Assembly (NCBI GenBank): GCA_028699365.1
Contig: JAQVUQ010000202.1
Coordinates: 1-5,591, forward strand
Direction of reading: 5' to 3'
From: a bacterium
GTDB lineage: Bacteria; UBP13; UBA5359
Length of the DNA stretch: 5,591 bases
Shown here: in pieces, positions 1 to 5,591 of the stretch
How positions within the stretch are numbered: the first letter of the stretch is position 1
Layout: each line of letters opens with the position of its first letter
Notes under the pieces: generated by a model
Database searches by the model: none
What the model saw: only the letters and a program-made list of their open reading frames with translations
What the model was told of the DNA's origin: nothing
Translations under genes and position numbers: made by a program

Positions 1-221
1 CTACGGATACGCAGGGGCAGCGTGAAATCATGTCTGTCTTTCCCGATAGTGGCATCGTATATACTCCGGGTGATCACCGGCAGCTTGCTTGTAACTTCAA
101 TAGGTCGCTTGATAAATTGCCTGCCATGAAAAACGAAGCCTGGAATGCTGCCAGGATGTGCATGAACTGGGAGATCGAAAAGACAAAATTGATTGAAGCC
201 ATTGGAGGCCTTTGTGAATAA
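1..221 (+). CDS. C-terminal end of a GT4-like glycosyltransferase (partial, 5' cut by window)
   Basis: The reading frame is open from base 3 (first full codon) to a TAA at 219-221, giving about 72 residues with no start needed inside the window. The fragment reads as the end of a GT-B glycosyltransferase C-terminal domain. It has a GQREIM stretch, then the typical 'G-I-V-Y-x-P-G-D' strand, which in GT4 enzymes precedes the 'reserve' helix. Next comes an alanine/leucine helix (RQLACNF), then N-A-A-R followed by an N-W-E-I-E-K helix matching the usual closing 'f.We....l' segment. An internal ATG at 30 could be called as a start, but it would give an implausible 63-aa protein without a domain. 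From the family, the intact protein would transfer a sugar from a nucleotide donor in the cytoplasm; donor and acceptor cannot be told. Its stop overlaps the next gene by 8 nt, so the two are probably cotranscribed and translationally coupled. Confidence 0.75.
   Translation, partial: TDTQGQREIMSVFPDSGIVYTPGDHRQLACNFNRSLDKLPAMKNEAWNAARMCMNWEIEKTKLIEAIGGLCE
204..208 (+). promoter_or_regulatory. Shine-Dalgarno GGAGG deciding a GTG start
   Basis: A perfect GGAGG lies inside the end of the upstream gene. It is 5 nt before a GTG at 214, 14 nt before an in-frame ATG at 223, and downstream of another in-frame ATG at 193. The spacing favours GTG 214 as the start of the next gene; ATG 223 is second choice and ATG 193 has no good site. 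Confidence 0.6.
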
Positions 222-1527
222 GATGAGAACCGTCCTTATCGTTATGCCTCAATTCATTCCCAGCAGTTATCCTCCGGCCCACAGGGTGCGGTTCTTTACC
301 AATCACCTTGAGGAATTCGGTTGGAAATCCGTAGTGCTTACGGTAGAGCCTCAGTATCTGGAGGAGGCTCCTGACTGGGAATTTGCCGGACTGGTATCCA
401 ATGATCTGGAGATAATACGTACCAGGGCGTTTCCTTGCGGGCTTACCCGCAAGATGGGCATAGGAGACCTGGGAATAAGGGCTTTATGGTTCCATCTGCG
501 GGAAGCGCGCAGGATATGCCGGGAACGTAAAATCGATCTTCTTTTTATTCCAGGCCCGCCTTGGCATACCTTTCTGGTGGGACCAAGGATTAAAAGGGAG
601 TTCGGCATACCCTTCGTGATAGATTACATCGATCCTTGGGTTTCCTCCTGTGGCGAGGATGGGCGTTTCTGGGCCAAGGATTATTGGTTCCGCCGTATGG
701 CCATGAAACTGGAACCTGCCGTGGCCGGGAGTGTTGATCATGTCGTGGCCGTCTCCGACGGTACAAGCGATGGTGTCAGGGAGAGGTACCCTTGCATGTC
801 ATCGGACATGTTTACCGGCATACCGTATGGCGGAGAACAGGGGGATTTCGATTTTATTAGAGCAAATCCCGCCGATAATCCCTTCTTCAGCATGGGTGAC
901 GCTAATTTTAATTTCGTTTATATCGGCGCCATGCTGCCTAAGGCGTATGATACTCTCAGGGCTCTTTTCATGGCGGTGAAGAGTATATGCGTGGATTATC
1001 CTCAGCTTTACTCGAAGATGCGCCTGCACTTTATCGGCACCACTTATGCCGCCGACCCACGGGCCGGACTGGTGGAGCCTGTGGCCAAGGAGATGGGCCT
1101 GCAGGATATAGTCGTAGAGCGTCCCAAAAGGGTGCCCTATATGACCGCCAATACAGTGCTTACCCAGGCCAATTGCATCCTTGGTCTGGGAACCACGGAA
1201 ACTCACTATACGGCTTCCAAGATCTATCCGTGCATCCTGGCGGAGAGGCCGCTTATAGCCATATATCATGCACTCAGCAGCGTTACCGATGTCATGAGGG
1301 AAACAAACGCCGGAGAACTGATTACCTATACAACCGAAGCTCCGGTTGATACACGGGTATCGTTGATAAGAGATGCTTTGCTTAAGGTAATGGACCCCGG
1401 ATATGTCAAGCCTGTAGTCAACTGGCAGGGCTATGAGAGGTATTCGGCACGCAGCATGACCGAAAAACTGGCAGAGGTCTTTGATAATGTGGTCCGGACA
1501 GCGGTAGTCGTAAACGGCAAGATCTGA
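214..1527 (+). CDS. GT-B glycosyltransferase (GT4-like), polysaccharide biosynthesis
   Basis: With a GTG start at 214 the product is 437 aa, within the usual range for bacterial GT-B enzymes. The N-terminal domain opens with a beta strand (VLIVMPQF, 7-14). It is followed by the PPAHR segment (20-24) and 'F-x-x-H-L-x-x-x-G-W' (28-37), typical of GT4 proteins that begin with a glycine/proline acceptor-side loop. L-L-F-I-P-G-P-P (109-116) and DYIDPW (137-142) match the inner strands, where relatives usually have D-x-R-D-P-W. VVAVSDG (177-183) and IPYGGE (203-208) mark the domain crossover. The C-terminal Rossmann domain starts at FVYIGAML (234-241). It carries SKIYPCILAERPLI (335-348), the 'SKlyeYlaagrPii' donor-side helix; the classical E-x7-E of many GT4 enzymes is not evident there. 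No signal peptide or membrane helix is seen, so the enzyme is cytoplasmic. It overlaps the upstream gene by 8 nt and its TGA is 1 nt before the next ATG. Donor and acceptor sugars are unknown. Confidence 0.82.
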   Translation: MNKMRTVLIVMPQFIPSSYPPAHRVRFFTNHLEEFGWKSVVLTVEPQYLEEAPDWEFAGLVSNDLEIIRTRAFPCGLTRKMGIGDLGIRALWFHLREARRICRERKIDLLFIPGPPWHTFLVGPRIKREFGIPFVIDYIDPWVSSCGEDGRFWAKDYWFRRMAMKLEPAVAGSVDHVVAVSDGTSDGVRERYPCMSSDMFTGIPYGGEQGDFDFIRANPADNPFFSMGDANFNFVYIGAMLPKAYDTLRALFMAVKSICVDYPQLYSKMRLHFIGTTYAADPRAGLVEPVAKEMGLQDIVVERPKRVPYMTANTVLTQANCILGLGTTETHYTASKIYPCILAERPLIAIYHALSSVTDVMRETNAGELITYTTEAPVDTRVSLIRDALLKVMDPGYVKPVVNWQGYERYSARSMTEKLAEVFDNVVRTAVVVNGKI

Positions 1528-1528
1528 T

Positions 1529-2674
1529 ATGGATAATAATATTATTCGCAAAAAAATGCCCGAATTGGACAGCATACGCGGCATCGCCGTGCTGATGGTT
1601 TTACTTTATCATGGCTTATTTTGGTCATTTCCTGTCGAGCGGGCGTCCGGGATAACAAGAGCGTTGCTGCTCCTGTCTCAACCCGGCTGGCTTGGGGTGC
1701 AGTTATTCTTTGTCCTTTCAGGTTTTCTTATTACCGGTATATTGCTGGATACAAGGCATAGAGTTGACTATTATCGTCGGTTCTATATCAGGAGGGTGCT
1801 GCGTATACTGCCGGCCTACATTGCGCTTCTGTTATTGCTGGCGACTACCGGCATAGCCGGAACGCCGTTCCTTGCCCTGAGTACTGTCTTTCTTGCTAAC
1901 GTAACTACGCTGTTCGGTGTTCCACTGCAGTACGGCCCGTTATGGTCATTGGCGGTTGAGGAGCATTTTTATATAGGCTGGCCGGCTTTGGTGCGGAATC
2001 TCTCTGACAAGGGAGTGTTGATTACCGCGCTATTTATTTGCATTATCGTACCTGTATTACGGGCTGTCGCCTTTCAACATGGAATGGTGGAACAGCTCTA
2101 TTATTACACATGGTTTACTGTGGATGGACTGGCGATGGGAGCCATTACAGCCGTTCTGTTAAGGTATACGGCTGTAACACGCCGAACAGTGGCCTGGGGG
2201 GCCGGCGTATTAATCCTGCTGAGCACCGCAGCGGTAATTATCGGTTATAATCATGGTATAATGACCCGTACCCGTCTGCTGGGGGCGTCGTTGCAGTGCA
2301 CGGTTCTTTGTATGCTTTTTATAGGGTTACTGGTAGTTACGCTTTTGGTTGGATCATCGCCGTTCAGTAAGCTAGTCTGCCGACCGGTGCTGAAGTTCTT
2401 CGGCGATATCAGCTATGGTCTGTATCTTGTGCATATGCTGGCGTTTCGACTCTTTGACAGGTATTTCGACGGTATGCCGTTCTTTGCGGATGGAGGACCG
2501 GTTCGCCTGGAAGCGGTTCTTATCAGGCTTGCTGTTGCCGGTGGAGCCGCCGTAGCCGTGGCTGCTTTATCCAGAAGGTATTTTGAAGAGTATTTTCTTA
2601 AATTAAAAACTGTCTGGACCGATGGTCGCGTTGGAAAAGAGGTAGGACGGAAAGCTGTAAAGGAGATCGCCTGA
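1529..2674 (+). CDS. Acyltransferase-3 family integral membrane O-acyltransferase (OafA/YrhL type)
   Basis: This 381-aa, strongly hydrophobic protein carries the full set of acyltransferase-3 landmarks. The N-terminal LDSIRGIAVLMVLLYH (13-28) contains the family's R-x10-H pair, R17 and H28. FFVLSGF is at 60-66. R-V-L-R (89-92) before L-P matches the RxxR motif, and WSLAVEEHFY (139-148) carries the conserved glutamate. About ten membrane helices follow, ending in a short basic tail. There is no C-terminal SGNH domain, so it is the membrane-only form. Known members move acetyl or other acyl groups onto sugars of O-antigen, exopolysaccharide or Nod factors, using cytoplasmic acyl-CoA; the exact group and sugar here are unknown. 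The ATG lies 1 nt after the upstream stop, with no strong Shine-Dalgarno and an AT-rich 5' end, so translation probably depends on coupling. An in-frame ATG at 1556 is a less likely start that would still keep the motif. Role in decorating this locus's glycan is inferred from context. Confidence 0.9.
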   Translation: MDNNIIRKKMPELDSIRGIAVLMVLLYHGLFWSFPVERASGITRALLLLSQPGWLGVQLFFVLSGFLITGILLDTRHRVDYYRRFYIRRVLRILPAYIALLLLLATTGIAGTPFLALSTVFLANVTTLFGVPLQYGPLWSLAVEEHFYIGWPALVRNLSDKGVLITALFICIIVPVLRAVAFQHGMVEQLYYYTWFTVDGLAMGAITAVLLRYTAVTRRTVAWGAGVLILLSTAAVIIGYNHGIMTRTRLLGASLQCTVLCMLFIGLLVVTLLVGSSPFSKLVCRPVLKFFGDISYGLYLVHMLAFRLFDRYFDGMPFFADGGPVRLEAVLIRLAVAGGAAVAVAALSRRYFEEYFLKLKTVWTDGRVGKEVGRKAVKEIA

Positions 2675-2692
2675 CGGTCTGTTCCTTGATGT

Positions 2693-3115
2693 ATGACTAG
2701 TTATAAGTATAAAATAGCTTCGGTTATAAGCCATCCCATACAGTATAACTCGCCGATATTTCGGGGAGTGGCAGCGCATCATCGCTTTGACCTGACGGTG
2801 TTTTTTGCCTCTGACCATGGCGTTTCAAGCAGGTTGGATCCGGAATTCGGAAAGGCCTTTGCCTGGGATGTCCCTTTGCTTGAAGGTTATCGGCATATAC
2901 TCTTGAAGAACAGCAGTCAGGGTATGGATATCAACGACTGGAGACTCGATGGCCCGGAGTTAAAAGGCTATTACCATCGTGAGAAGTTTGATGCAGTGCT
3001 GGTTAACGGATGGGATAAAAAGCTTTACTGGCAAGCTATATTCTGGGCGAAGAGGATGGGAATACCGGTTATAATGCGGGGCGATTCTAACCTGAAGCAG
3101 AACAGACCCTGGTAG
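2693..3115 (+). CDS. N-terminal fragment of the interrupted GT4 glycosyltransferase
   Basis: This is what is translated if the TAG is a true stop: 140 aa with the HPIQY and WDVPLLEGYRH motifs of the acceptor-binding half, ending at RPW. It lacks the last part of the N-terminal Rossmann domain and the whole donor-binding domain, so it is not expected to be active alone. It begins 18 nt after the acyltransferase stop. Confidence 0.55.
   Translation: MTSYKYKIASVISHPIQYNSPIFRGVAAHHRFDLTVFFASDHGVSSRLDPEFGKAFAWDVPLLEGYRHILLKNSSQGMDINDWRLDGPELKGYYHREKFDAVLVNGWDKKLYWQAIFWAKRMGIPVIMRGDSNLKQNRPW
3113..3115 (+). other. In-frame amber (TAG) codon inside glycosyltransferase
   Basis: The stop lies between RPW and INAAKALAFRPF in a frame that is otherwise open on both sides, with conserved sequence flanking it. 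Related enzymes, as I recall them, have a Trp or basic residue in this region, so a single change such as TGG, CAG or AAG to TAG would explain it. None of the other complete genes here ends in TAG (they use TAA or TGA), but five stops are too few to argue for a recoded genome. Confidence 0.85.
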
Positions 3116-3133
3116 ATAAATGCTGCCAAGGCA

Positions 3134-3907
3134 TTGGCATTCAGGCCTTTCTTCTCTCAGATAGATGCCTTTCTGGCGGTTGGACGGTATAACAGGGAGC
3201 TTTACAGTTACTTCGGCGTAAAGGATGCAAGGATTTTCAATGCACCACATTGTGTCGACAATGATTTTTTCATTGCAAAAGCAAAAGAGGTCAGAGGAAA
3301 GGCCGCAGAACTCAGGGCTGAGTTCGGGATAGCACCGGGGAATATTGTTATTCTGTTCGTCGGTAAACTCACTGCCAACAAACGGCCTCAGGATCTGCTT
3401 GAGGCGGTATCGAAATCGCGTTACCGTGATATACTCCATGTGCTCATGGTAGGGGATGGTCCTTACCGGGACAACTGCCTGAAGATGGCCGCCGCACACG
3501 GATTATCCAACCTCCACATGATGGGCTTCAGAAACCAGAGCGAACTGCCGTTTTTTTATGCTGCGGGAGATGTGCTGGTGTTACCTTCCGAACATGAAAC
3601 ATGGGGCTTAGTTATCAATGAGGCCATGGCCTGTGGATTGCCTGTTATTGCCTCTAGTGGCTGCGGGGCTGTTCCCGATATGGTGGTTAACGGTAAAACG
3701 GGCTTTAGCTATCAGGTAGGTGATATCGATGTCTTGGTCGAATTAATGAATAGAGTAGCGTGCAGGCCGGAAGTGTTAAACGAAATGAGGCCGCATGTTC
3801 TGTCACACATAAAGAAATTCAGTATAGACCGAACCGTTGAAGCGCTAACGGAGTGTATGGATTATGTTGAAGCGCATAGGAATCCGGCACGATTGAACAG
3901 GGGGTAA
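3134..3907 (+). CDS. C-terminal fragment of the interrupted GT4 glycosyltransferase (Glycos_transf_1-like domain)
   Basis: This is the part after the TAG, in the same frame. The only early start codon is TTG at 3134, with AAGG just 2 nt before it, too close for good initiation, so independent expression is doubtful. From that TTG the 257 residues contain DAFLAVG (11-17), the FVGKLTANKRP strand and loop (75-85), VGDGP (106-110), the E-x7-E pair E155/E163 within HETWGLVINEAMACGLPVI, and a normal C-terminal helix. The donor-nucleotide domain is therefore complete. It should be read together with the upstream fragment as one broken gene. Confidence 0.55.
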   Translation: MAFRPFFSQIDAFLAVGRYNRELYSYFGVKDARIFNAPHCVDNDFFIAKAKEVRGKAAELRAEFGIAPGNIVILFVGKLTANKRPQDLLEAVSKSRYRDILHVLMVGDGPYRDNCLKMAAAHGLSNLHMMGFRNQSELPFFYAAGDVLVLPSEHETWGLVINEAMACGLPVIASSGCGAVPDMVVNGKTGFSYQVGDIDVLVELMNRVACRPEVLNEMRPHVLSHIKKFSIDRTVEALTECMDYVEAHRNPARLNRG

Positions 3908-3908
3908 C

Positions 3909-3914
3909 GGTGAT
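3909..3914 (+). promoter_or_regulatory. Shine-Dalgarno-like GGTGAT before a GTG start
   Basis: A GGTGAT lies 5 nt before GTG 3920 and just after the TAA of the broken glycosyltransferase. It supports GTG 3920 over the in-frame ATG at 3980, which has no recognisable site. Confidence 0.4.
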
Positions 3915-3919
3915 CTGTT

Positions 3920-5152
3920 GTGAGTGAGCTATTACAGGAAATTACCGCCAAGGTGAGTGTTGCGGAAAATAGCGTACCTATGGAAACTGCCAGGGAAGAC
4001 AGCAGGCTTGTCATACTGGATGGTATCCGGGGGCTTGCAGCTCTTACGGTAGTAATGCACCATTTAAGCCGGCACCTGTATGCATGGCATGATAACACAT
4101 GGACGTTTTCCCTGATAGCACTTATTGATTACGCGTGGCGTTTTATGCTTTTTATGGCTGATACTTATGTATGGCCATCCGTACAGGTCTTCTTTTTACT
4201 AAGCGGTTTTGTAATTCATTTTAAGTATGTAAAGAAGCTGGCAGAAGGTGGCAAGCCCGGATTTTCCCATATAGGGTTTATTGTTAACAGATTCAGAAAA
4301 CTTTATCCTATGCTTATTGCTGCTGTTATCCTAACTTTTGTTTGCGATTGGGCTGCATCGGGTCTGATCAGCAAATCAGGTGCTGTTCCTCCCGCCTCGC
4401 CCGAGATTAACGCCATTCTTTCCCACGCAAACCTGCATATAAGGTCTCTCTTAGGAACCCTTGCTTTCCTGCAACCATTCTTTATGGACCCGTACGGTTC
4501 GAATTACGCTTTATGGTTTCTGGGCTACATGGGATGGTACTATATTCTTTACCCGGTTTATTTTATATTATCTTCCAGATACGGCGGATATGCGGCATTC
4601 TCCGTTTCGCTGGCAGTTGCTGTAGTGTCTATGGCATTTATCCGTGGTACAGGCTTTGCTCTTTATCCTGTCTTAGGGTGCTGGTGGCAGTGGTGCCTGG
4701 GAGCCTTTCTGGCTGAGATATACACAGGAAGGTGTATAAGAAACAGCTCCCGTATCTTTTCTCGGGTGCCTTACGAGATATTGCCCATTCTGTTGATCGC
4801 GGCGGCAGTAATAAACTGGCGATATTTCTACCATTTCGCCGTCTTGGGAGATCTGCTGTGGTACCCGCTGTTAGGCTTTGTTATACTGGTAATCCTTCTC
4901 TCAAGGCGTAAGCTGCCCACAGGAATTGGTAACGCATCTGTCTTTTTCACAAGAATAGGTGATTATTCTTTTCCGCTCTATGTATCCCATATTCCTGTTG
5001 TTGTTCTTTTATCCGTTGCCATATATAACCAGCGGGGCGGATTGAACGGTCTTGGATTACTTCCTTCGCTGGCCGGATTACTGATATCCTTAATCATTGC
5101 TTATGTAGTAAATCTTGCTGTAAAAGGGTGGATTAGATGTTTTTTGCGTTGA
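3920..5152 (+). CDS. Second acyltransferase-3 family membrane protein, divergent active-site region
   Basis: From a GTG start the product is 410 aa: a hydrophilic N-terminus of about 28 residues, then a polytopic membrane protein. LDGIRGLAALTVVMHH (33-48) has the R-x10-H pair R37 and H48. VFFLLSGFVIH (90-100) is the usual FFxLSGF helix, and NRFRKLYP (123-130) stands in for the RxxR motif, with K127 where the second Arg is normal. LWFLGYMGWYYILYP (198-212) aligns with the LWSLxxExxFYLlfP motif, but M204 sits where Glu is expected. The remaining helices run to a basic end (WIRCFLR), with no SGNH domain. Family members O-acylate surface sugars using cytoplasmic acyl-CoA. The changed residues leave open whether this one is active in the standard way, uses another acidic residue, or has a different substrate. 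It shows only motif-level similarity to the first acyltransferase, so it is not a recent tandem copy. It starts 12 nt after the upstream TAA and overlaps the next gene by 16 nt. Confidence 0.83.
   Translation: MSELLQEITAKVSVAENSVPMETAREDSRLVILDGIRGLAALTVVMHHLSRHLYAWHDNTWTFSLIALIDYAWRFMLFMADTYVWPSVQVFFLLSGFVIHFKYVKKLAEGGKPGFSHIGFIVNRFRKLYPMLIAAVILTFVCDWAASGLISKSGAVPPASPEINAILSHANLHIRSLLGTLAFLQPFFMDPYGSNYALWFLGYMGWYYILYPVYFILSSRYGGYAAFSVSLAVAVVSMAFIRGTGFALYPVLGCWWQWCLGAFLAEIYTGRCIRNSSRIFSRVPYEILPILLIAAAVINWRYFYHFAVLGDLLWYPLLGFVILVILLSRRKLPTGIGNASVFFTRIGDYSFPLYVSHIPVVVLLSVAIYNQRGGLNGLGLLPSLAGLLISLIIAYVVNLAVKGWIRCFLR
5124..5131 (+). promoter_or_regulatory. Ribosome-binding site AAGGGTGG for the last gene, inside the acyltransferase end
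   Basis: The purine-rich AAGGGTGG lies 5 nt before ATG 5137 and within the coding sequence of the preceding acyltransferase. This supports an overlapping start and coupled translation. Confidence 0.45.
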
Positions 5153-5591
5153 CTGTAGGTCGCTTATATAGCAAGCCCCCGGCTGAAAAAGGTTCCACAA
5201 ACAGGAAGGTAGTCTCAGTTTATATTCTTGCTTGCCTTATCATAATTGCAGGTTTATGGTATATGGCACCGCCGTATATATCTCTTGTCAATAAGTTACT
5301 GGCTACTTTGGTAGCGGTTATGATGTTCTACCCGTTCTACAGGTGGTTCGGGATGGGAGAAACGGGGTTCCCATTCTTTGAACTCCTCTGTCTTCACTAC
5401 TTTGCCATCTTTGTGCCGCCTGTCTTCTTTGACAGCATCATCTTCAGAGGCATAAAATGGGTAAACATAGAGGATGGGTTAGTAATTAATGTCCTGTTAT
5501 TGATTACTATTGGATCGGCTTTTTTTCTATTCGGTTCCTATGGAAGCTTTTTTTTGAAATGTAATGTGCTTCCCCCCTTCGAAATCAACAG
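5137..5591 (+). CDS. Multi-spanning membrane protein, N-terminal part (possible Wzy-like polymerase; 3' cut by window)
   Basis: An open frame runs from ATG 5137 to the window end without a stop: 151 complete codons. A short basic N-terminus of about 24 residues is followed by at least four likely membrane helices, near residues 25-44, 48-68, 79-98 and 115-136. Helix three is rich in aromatics and proline (F-P-F-F-E-L-L-C-L-H-Y-F-A-I-F-V-P-P-V-F-F). That pattern recalls the early 'iPllel..lyYal.f.lPvf' region of oligosaccharide repeat-unit polymerases, but I recognise it only loosely. The start overlaps the acyltransferase gene by 16 nt. Position in a polysaccharide operon and the helix pattern make a Wzy-type polymerase the leading guess; a ligase, flippase or other export protein cannot be excluded from this fragment. 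The end of the visible part contains runs of 7 T, 8 T and 6 C, where a sequencing indel could change the frame. Confidence 0.65.
   Translation, partial: MFFALTVGRLYSKPPAEKGSTNRKVVSVYILACLIIIAGLWYMAPPYISLVNKLLATLVAVMMFYPFYRWFGMGETGFPFFELLCLHYFAIFVPPVFFDSIIFRGIKWVNIEDGLVINVLLLITIGSAFFLFGSYGSFFLKCNVLPPFEIN

Larger units (their letters stand above)
2693..3907 (+). pseudogene. GT4 glycosyltransferase interrupted by one in-frame TAG (codon 141)
   Basis: One reading frame runs from ATG 2693 to TAA 3905-3907, broken only by TAG at 3113-3115. Read through, it gives 404 residues, a normal GT4 length. The N-terminal domain has KIASVISHPIQY (7-18) and WDVPLLEGYRH (58-68), signatures of the 'HPIQYfaPlyraLa' glycosyltransferase group, then RGDSNL (129-134) just before the stop. 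After it come DAFLAVG-x-x-N-x-x-x-Y, FVGKLTANKRP (the donor-domain first strand), GDGP, and H-E-T-W-G-L-V-I-N-E, which holds the GT4 E-x7-E at E302 and E310 in read-through numbering. All expected blocks are present and in register, so nothing but the stop is damaged. The interruption falls inside the N-terminal domain, not at a domain boundary. It could be a recent nonsense mutation, a sequencing or assembly error, or a suppressed/recoded amber codon; the first two are most likely. The ATG has no close ribosome site (AGGAG at 2661-2665 is 27 nt away), and TGA at 2687-2689 rules out an earlier start. Confidence 0.8.

Noticed and set aside
1535-1546. Perfect 12-bp AT palindrome (AATAATATTATT) at the start of the first acyltransferase gene
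   Set aside because: It is low-complexity Asn/Ile codons at an AT-rich gene start. It has no spaced half-sites or promoter around it, so an operator call is not justified.
799-1584. Long antisense open frame of 261 codons opposite the first complete glycosyltransferase
   Set aside because: It is rich in Ile, His, Arg and Gly with no recognisable domain, and it mirrors a well-supported glycosyltransferase. It is explained by codon bias on the sense strand.
2661-2665. AGGAG as ribosome site for the interrupted glycosyltransferase
   Set aside because: It is 27 nt from the only possible ATG, and an in-frame TGA at 2687-2689 prevents any nearer start, so it is probably just coding sequence of the acyltransferase.
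3130-3141. Tandem GGCATT repeat just after the amber codon
   Set aside because: Two 6-bp copies in frame (coding A-L-A-F) are too short to mean anything beyond chance, and they do not alter the reading frame.
2960-3499. Antisense open frame of 179 codons across the amber site
   Set aside because: The sense strand carries conserved glycosyltransferase motifs on both sides of the stop. The antisense product has no domain and no ribosome site I can support.
2693-3907. A naturally split two-subunit glycosyltransferase
   Set aside because: The stop falls within the N-terminal domain, not between domains. The second part lacks a credible start (TTG 3134 with badly spaced AAGG).
5530-5556. T-run as a rho-independent terminator
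   Set aside because: No GC-rich hairpin precedes the run, and it lies within a continuing membrane-protein frame.

Overview
This window is an internal piece of a surface-polysaccharide (O-antigen, capsule or exopolysaccharide) biosynthesis operon. Every supported gene is on the + strand. The genes abut or overlap: an 8-nt overlap, then gaps of 1, 18 and 12 nt, then a 16-nt overlap. I see no internal promoter or terminator, and no tRNA, rRNA, CRISPR array or insertion sequence. Base composition is mixed (about half G+C by eye), with frequent ATA (Ile) and AGG/AGA (Arg) codons. Shine-Dalgarno-like sites and gene content suggest a bacterium, most likely with a Gram-negative-type polysaccharide locus. 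The sequence alone does not allow a genus or phylum call.

Layout from left to right: (1) the last ~72 codons of a GT-B (GT4-like) glycosyltransferase, cut by the window start; (2) a full-length GT-B glycosyltransferase of ~437 aa starting at a GTG at 214; (3) a canonical OafA/YrhL-type acyltransferase-3 membrane protein of 381 aa; (4) a second GT4 glycosyltransferase, interrupted by one in-frame TAG at codon 141 of 405; (5) a second, more divergent acyltransferase-3 membrane protein of 410 aa; (6) the first ~151 residues of a multi-spanning membrane protein, cut by the window end. The position of (6) and its hydrophobic pattern make a Wzy-like polymerase a reasonable but unproven guess.

Together these genes would build a decorated glycan. 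The cytoplasmic glycosyltransferases add sugars to a lipid-linked oligosaccharide, and the two integral-membrane acyltransferases would put O-acyl groups on it. The last membrane protein may polymerise or otherwise handle the repeat unit.

The two points most worth following up are the single amber codon inside an otherwise intact glycosyltransferase, and the second acyltransferase, which keeps R-x10-H but has Met where the usual WSLxxE glutamate would be. The locus looks like an ordinary though strain-variable polysaccharide cluster. I do not see a convincing new type of system here.
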